The notes under the pieces: generated by a model | What the model saw: only the letters and a program-made list of their open reading frames with translations | Told to the model about the DNA's origin: nothing | The model's database searches: none | Position numbers and translations under genes: made by a program | Shown: piece after piece, positions 62,605-64,000 of the stretch | Layout of the letters: each line of letters starts with the position of its first letter | Position numbering within the stretch: the first letter of the stretch is position 1 | DNA from: JACVRX01 sp963831385 | Lineage (GTDB): Bacteria > Actinomycetota > Actinomycetes > Jiangellales > Jiangellaceae | NCBI GenBank assembly: GCA_963831385.1 | Contig: CAWHPW010000011.1 | Span: 372,001 to 436,000, forward strand | Direction: 5' to 3' | DNA length: 64,000 bases

Positions 62605-63212
62605 TGCACGCGCACCGGTACCCGCGGAACGCGGACCGTCGCCGCCGACAGGGTGCGGGCGAAGTCGAGCAGGTCCTCGACGAGCCGGCCACCGTCGGCG
62701 GCCTCACTGATCCGCAGGGAGAAGTCGTCAGCGGTCAGCGACCCGGTGTACCCGTGGTCGGCCTCGCACTCGGGATCCCCACAACTTGCTGGCTCGAGGT
62801 CGACCCGGCTCATCGCCCCCCAGCCGACGGTCATCACCACCTCGCGGACGGGGTCGCCTCTGTTGTACGAGGCCGGTGAGGTGACCGTCCGGCTCGTCAC
62901 CACGGACAAGATGCGATCGAGCGGCACTGCTTCAGTCGACGTCGTTGCGTACGGCAGAGGGTGCGATTCGTCGGAGGGATACTCATCGGTGTGTCCGACG
63001 ATGAGGCGGGTCGAGGTGAGCACCAACACGCTGCAATGGCGCCGGATCTCCTCGCGATCGAAATGTGGCTCGTGATGGACGATGAATGCCCTTGGGTCTT
63101 CGCCGCCCAACGCGGTTCCTAGCGCATCCAGGACCAGCGCCGGGTAGTAGCCCGCCTGCTGGATGGCCCGCCGAAGCTCTTCGTAGATGCCGGTGACTGG
63201 CATGTCACCCAT
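62601..63212 (-). CDS. DUF5998 family protein
   Basis: A 203-residue protein of the actinobacterial DUF5998 family. Clear pieces are GIYEELRRAIQQAGYYPALV at the start, FIVHHEPHFDREEIRRHCSV, TRLIVGHTDEYP, VGWGAMSRVDLEPASCGDP and SGSL-type GYTGSLTADDFSLRISE. A histidine- and cysteine-containing region may bind a metal. The start may be ATG 63212 or the in-frame ATG 63203 (MPVTGIYEEL). Function unknown. Confidence 0.88.
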   Translation of the reverse strand: MGDMPVTGIYEELRRAIQQAGYYPALVLDALGTALGGEDPRAFIVHHEPHFDREEIRRHCSVLVLTSTRLIVGHTDEYPSDESHPLPYATTSTEAVPLDRILSVVTSRTVTSPASYNRGDPVREVVMTVGWGAMSRVDLEPASCGDPECEADHGYTGSLTADDFSLRISEAADGGRLVEDLLDFARTLSAATVRVPRVPVRVQ

Positions 63213-63250
63213 CCTTGCACGGCTGCTACCTCCGACCGTGCCGCGCCAGA

Positions 63251-64000
63251 TCAGGACAGCCGCCGCGCGTACCAGTCCGACCGGGCAGTAGTGGGCGCCA
63301 CTCGGGCTGACGCGTTGACAACCGCCAGTCCGCGCTCGGCCACCAGCACCGGGTCGAGGACGAGCTCGGTGACTTCCGGCAGCTCGTCGGTGAGCTTGGA
63401 GACGCGATGCAGGAGGTCGGCTACGGCGTCGAGGTCGGCCACGACGCCACCGTGGTACCCGAGAAGCAGCGGCGCGGACTTGGGCTCGCGGATCATCTCG
63501 ACCGCATCCACGTCGGTGAGCGGTGGGATTCGATACGACCGGTCACCCAGCAGCTCGGTCGTGACACCCGATACGCCGAAGGAGACAACCGGCCCGAACA
63601 ACGGGTCCTCCACAGCTCGAACGGCTATCGGAACACCGGTCGTGGCCATCGGCTGGACGACGAATGCAGCCTCGGCCGGGTGCGCGACAGTCCGCTCCAT
63701 GGTTGTCCAGGCGTCGCGCATTTCCGCGGGGTTGTCGATGTGGCGCCACACATCGGCAAGGTCGGGCCGGTGCCGTAGATACGGCGCCGTGGCCTTCAAG
63801 ACGACGTCCCAGCCCAGCCGTTCGCCGGCCTCGACGGCATCGTCGACAGTCTTCGCCGGCACCATCTCCAGCAGCGTGATGCCGTAGCTCGCCAACAACC
63901 GGCGCAGTCGCGGCATTGTCAACACCGCGCCTGCGGGTTCGTCGGCAACGGCGTCGGCGATGACCTGCCGGGCGGCATCGGCGTCACAACCGGCGACCTC
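63251..64000 (-). CDS. Acyl-CoA synthetase (NDP-forming)/GNAT-type protein, C-terminal ATP-grasp part, 5' end outside window
   Basis: The last 249 codons of a larger gene. This part is an ATP-grasp_5 domain: LRRLLASYGITLLEM, GWDVVLKATAPYLRHRPDLAD, MRDAWTTMERT, FVVQPMATTGVPIAVRAVED and LFGPVVSFGVSGVTTELLGD. In actinobacteria this domain closes long acetate-CoA ligase-like proteins, often with an N-terminal GNAT domain, which act as protein lysine acetyltransferases. Its start and GNAT part lie beyond base 64000, so which variant it is cannot be told here. Confidence 0.8.
   Translation of the reverse strand, partial: EVAGCDADAARQVIADAVADEPAGAVLTMPRLRRLLASYGITLLEMVPAKTVDDAVEAGERLGWDVVLKATAPYLRHRPDLADVWRHIDNPAEMRDAWTTMERTVAHPAEAAFVVQPMATTGVPIAVRAVEDPLFGPVVSFGVSGVTTELLGDRSYRIPPLTDVDAVEMIREPKSAPLLLGYHGGVVADLDAVADLLHRVSKLTDELPEVTELVLDPVLVAERGLAVVNASARVAPTTARSDWYARRLS

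Overview
The window is 64 kb of dense, high-GC chromosome from an actinomycete. Evidence: heavy use of GTG and TTG starts, 4-bp ATGA/GTGA start/stop overlaps, many actinobacteria-specific families (sepH, DUF3000, DUF3093, DUF3159, DUF3710, DUF4193, DUF5998, a DUF4333 lipoprotein, an F420-type oxidoreductase, HemQ) and an order of conserved genes like that in Streptomyces, Frankia and Mycobacterium. I cannot fix the genus. No rRNA, tRNA, CRISPR array, prophage or intact transposon was seen. About 62 genes are supported.

Layout. 0-2.3 kb: a nucleotidyl cyclase/ATPase/TPR regulator with two frame breaks, then an epimerase, a YbaK-type deacylase, a pirin, rsgA and small proteins (to 7.2 kb). 7.3-11.4 kb: assimilatory sulfur operon (cysteine leader peptide, sulfite reductase, small zinc-ribbon protein, APS reductase cysH, micro-ORF, cysG). 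11.3-20.8 kb: ppk2, zapE, a RibD-type reductase, a TetM-like ribosomal protection protein, DNA ligase C and a LigD polymerase domain, DoxX, msrB, a frameshifted GNAT. 20.8-26.3 kb: a RelE remnant, hemQ-hemG-hemE, DUF3000 and RNase D. 26.3-31.9 kb: two divergent gene sets for envelope glycan or lipid-linked sugar work around paired DtxR/IdeR-like iron boxes. 32-37.2 kb: AlkD-like repair protein, a secreted protein, the fadA-fadB beta-oxidation pair. 37.2-43.8 kb: AI-2E-type transporter, dxs, a membrane protein, aconitase. 43.9-48.4 kb: LLM oxidoreductase, KimA-like permease and two TrkA-type K+ regulators. 48.5-54 kb: DUF3159, OB-fold, DUF3710, dut, DUF3093, DUF4193 and an ABC exporter. 54-64 kb: suhB, hemH, MFS, sugar-lactone oxidase, sepH, ECF-type sigma factor, a phosphatase, DUF5998 and the edge of an ATP-grasp acyl-CoA synthetase.

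The heme genes are split: hemE, hemG and hemQ sit together, hemH is 30 kb away, and together they make up the late coproporphyrin-dependent route. The sulfur genes form one coupled transcript behind a leader peptide of the known actinobacterial cysteine-sensing type.

Most notable: a palindromic element with 25-bp perfect arms is inserted in frame in hemG (32 codons), and a related copy lies between two convergent genes at 54.0-54.1 kb inside a cluster of other repeats. This looks like a small dispersed, hairpin-forming mobile repeat that can enter coding sequence without breaking it. Five separate one-base frame breaks, each fixed by deleting a single base and one of them in hemH, point at least partly to sequence-assembly errors rather than real gene decay.
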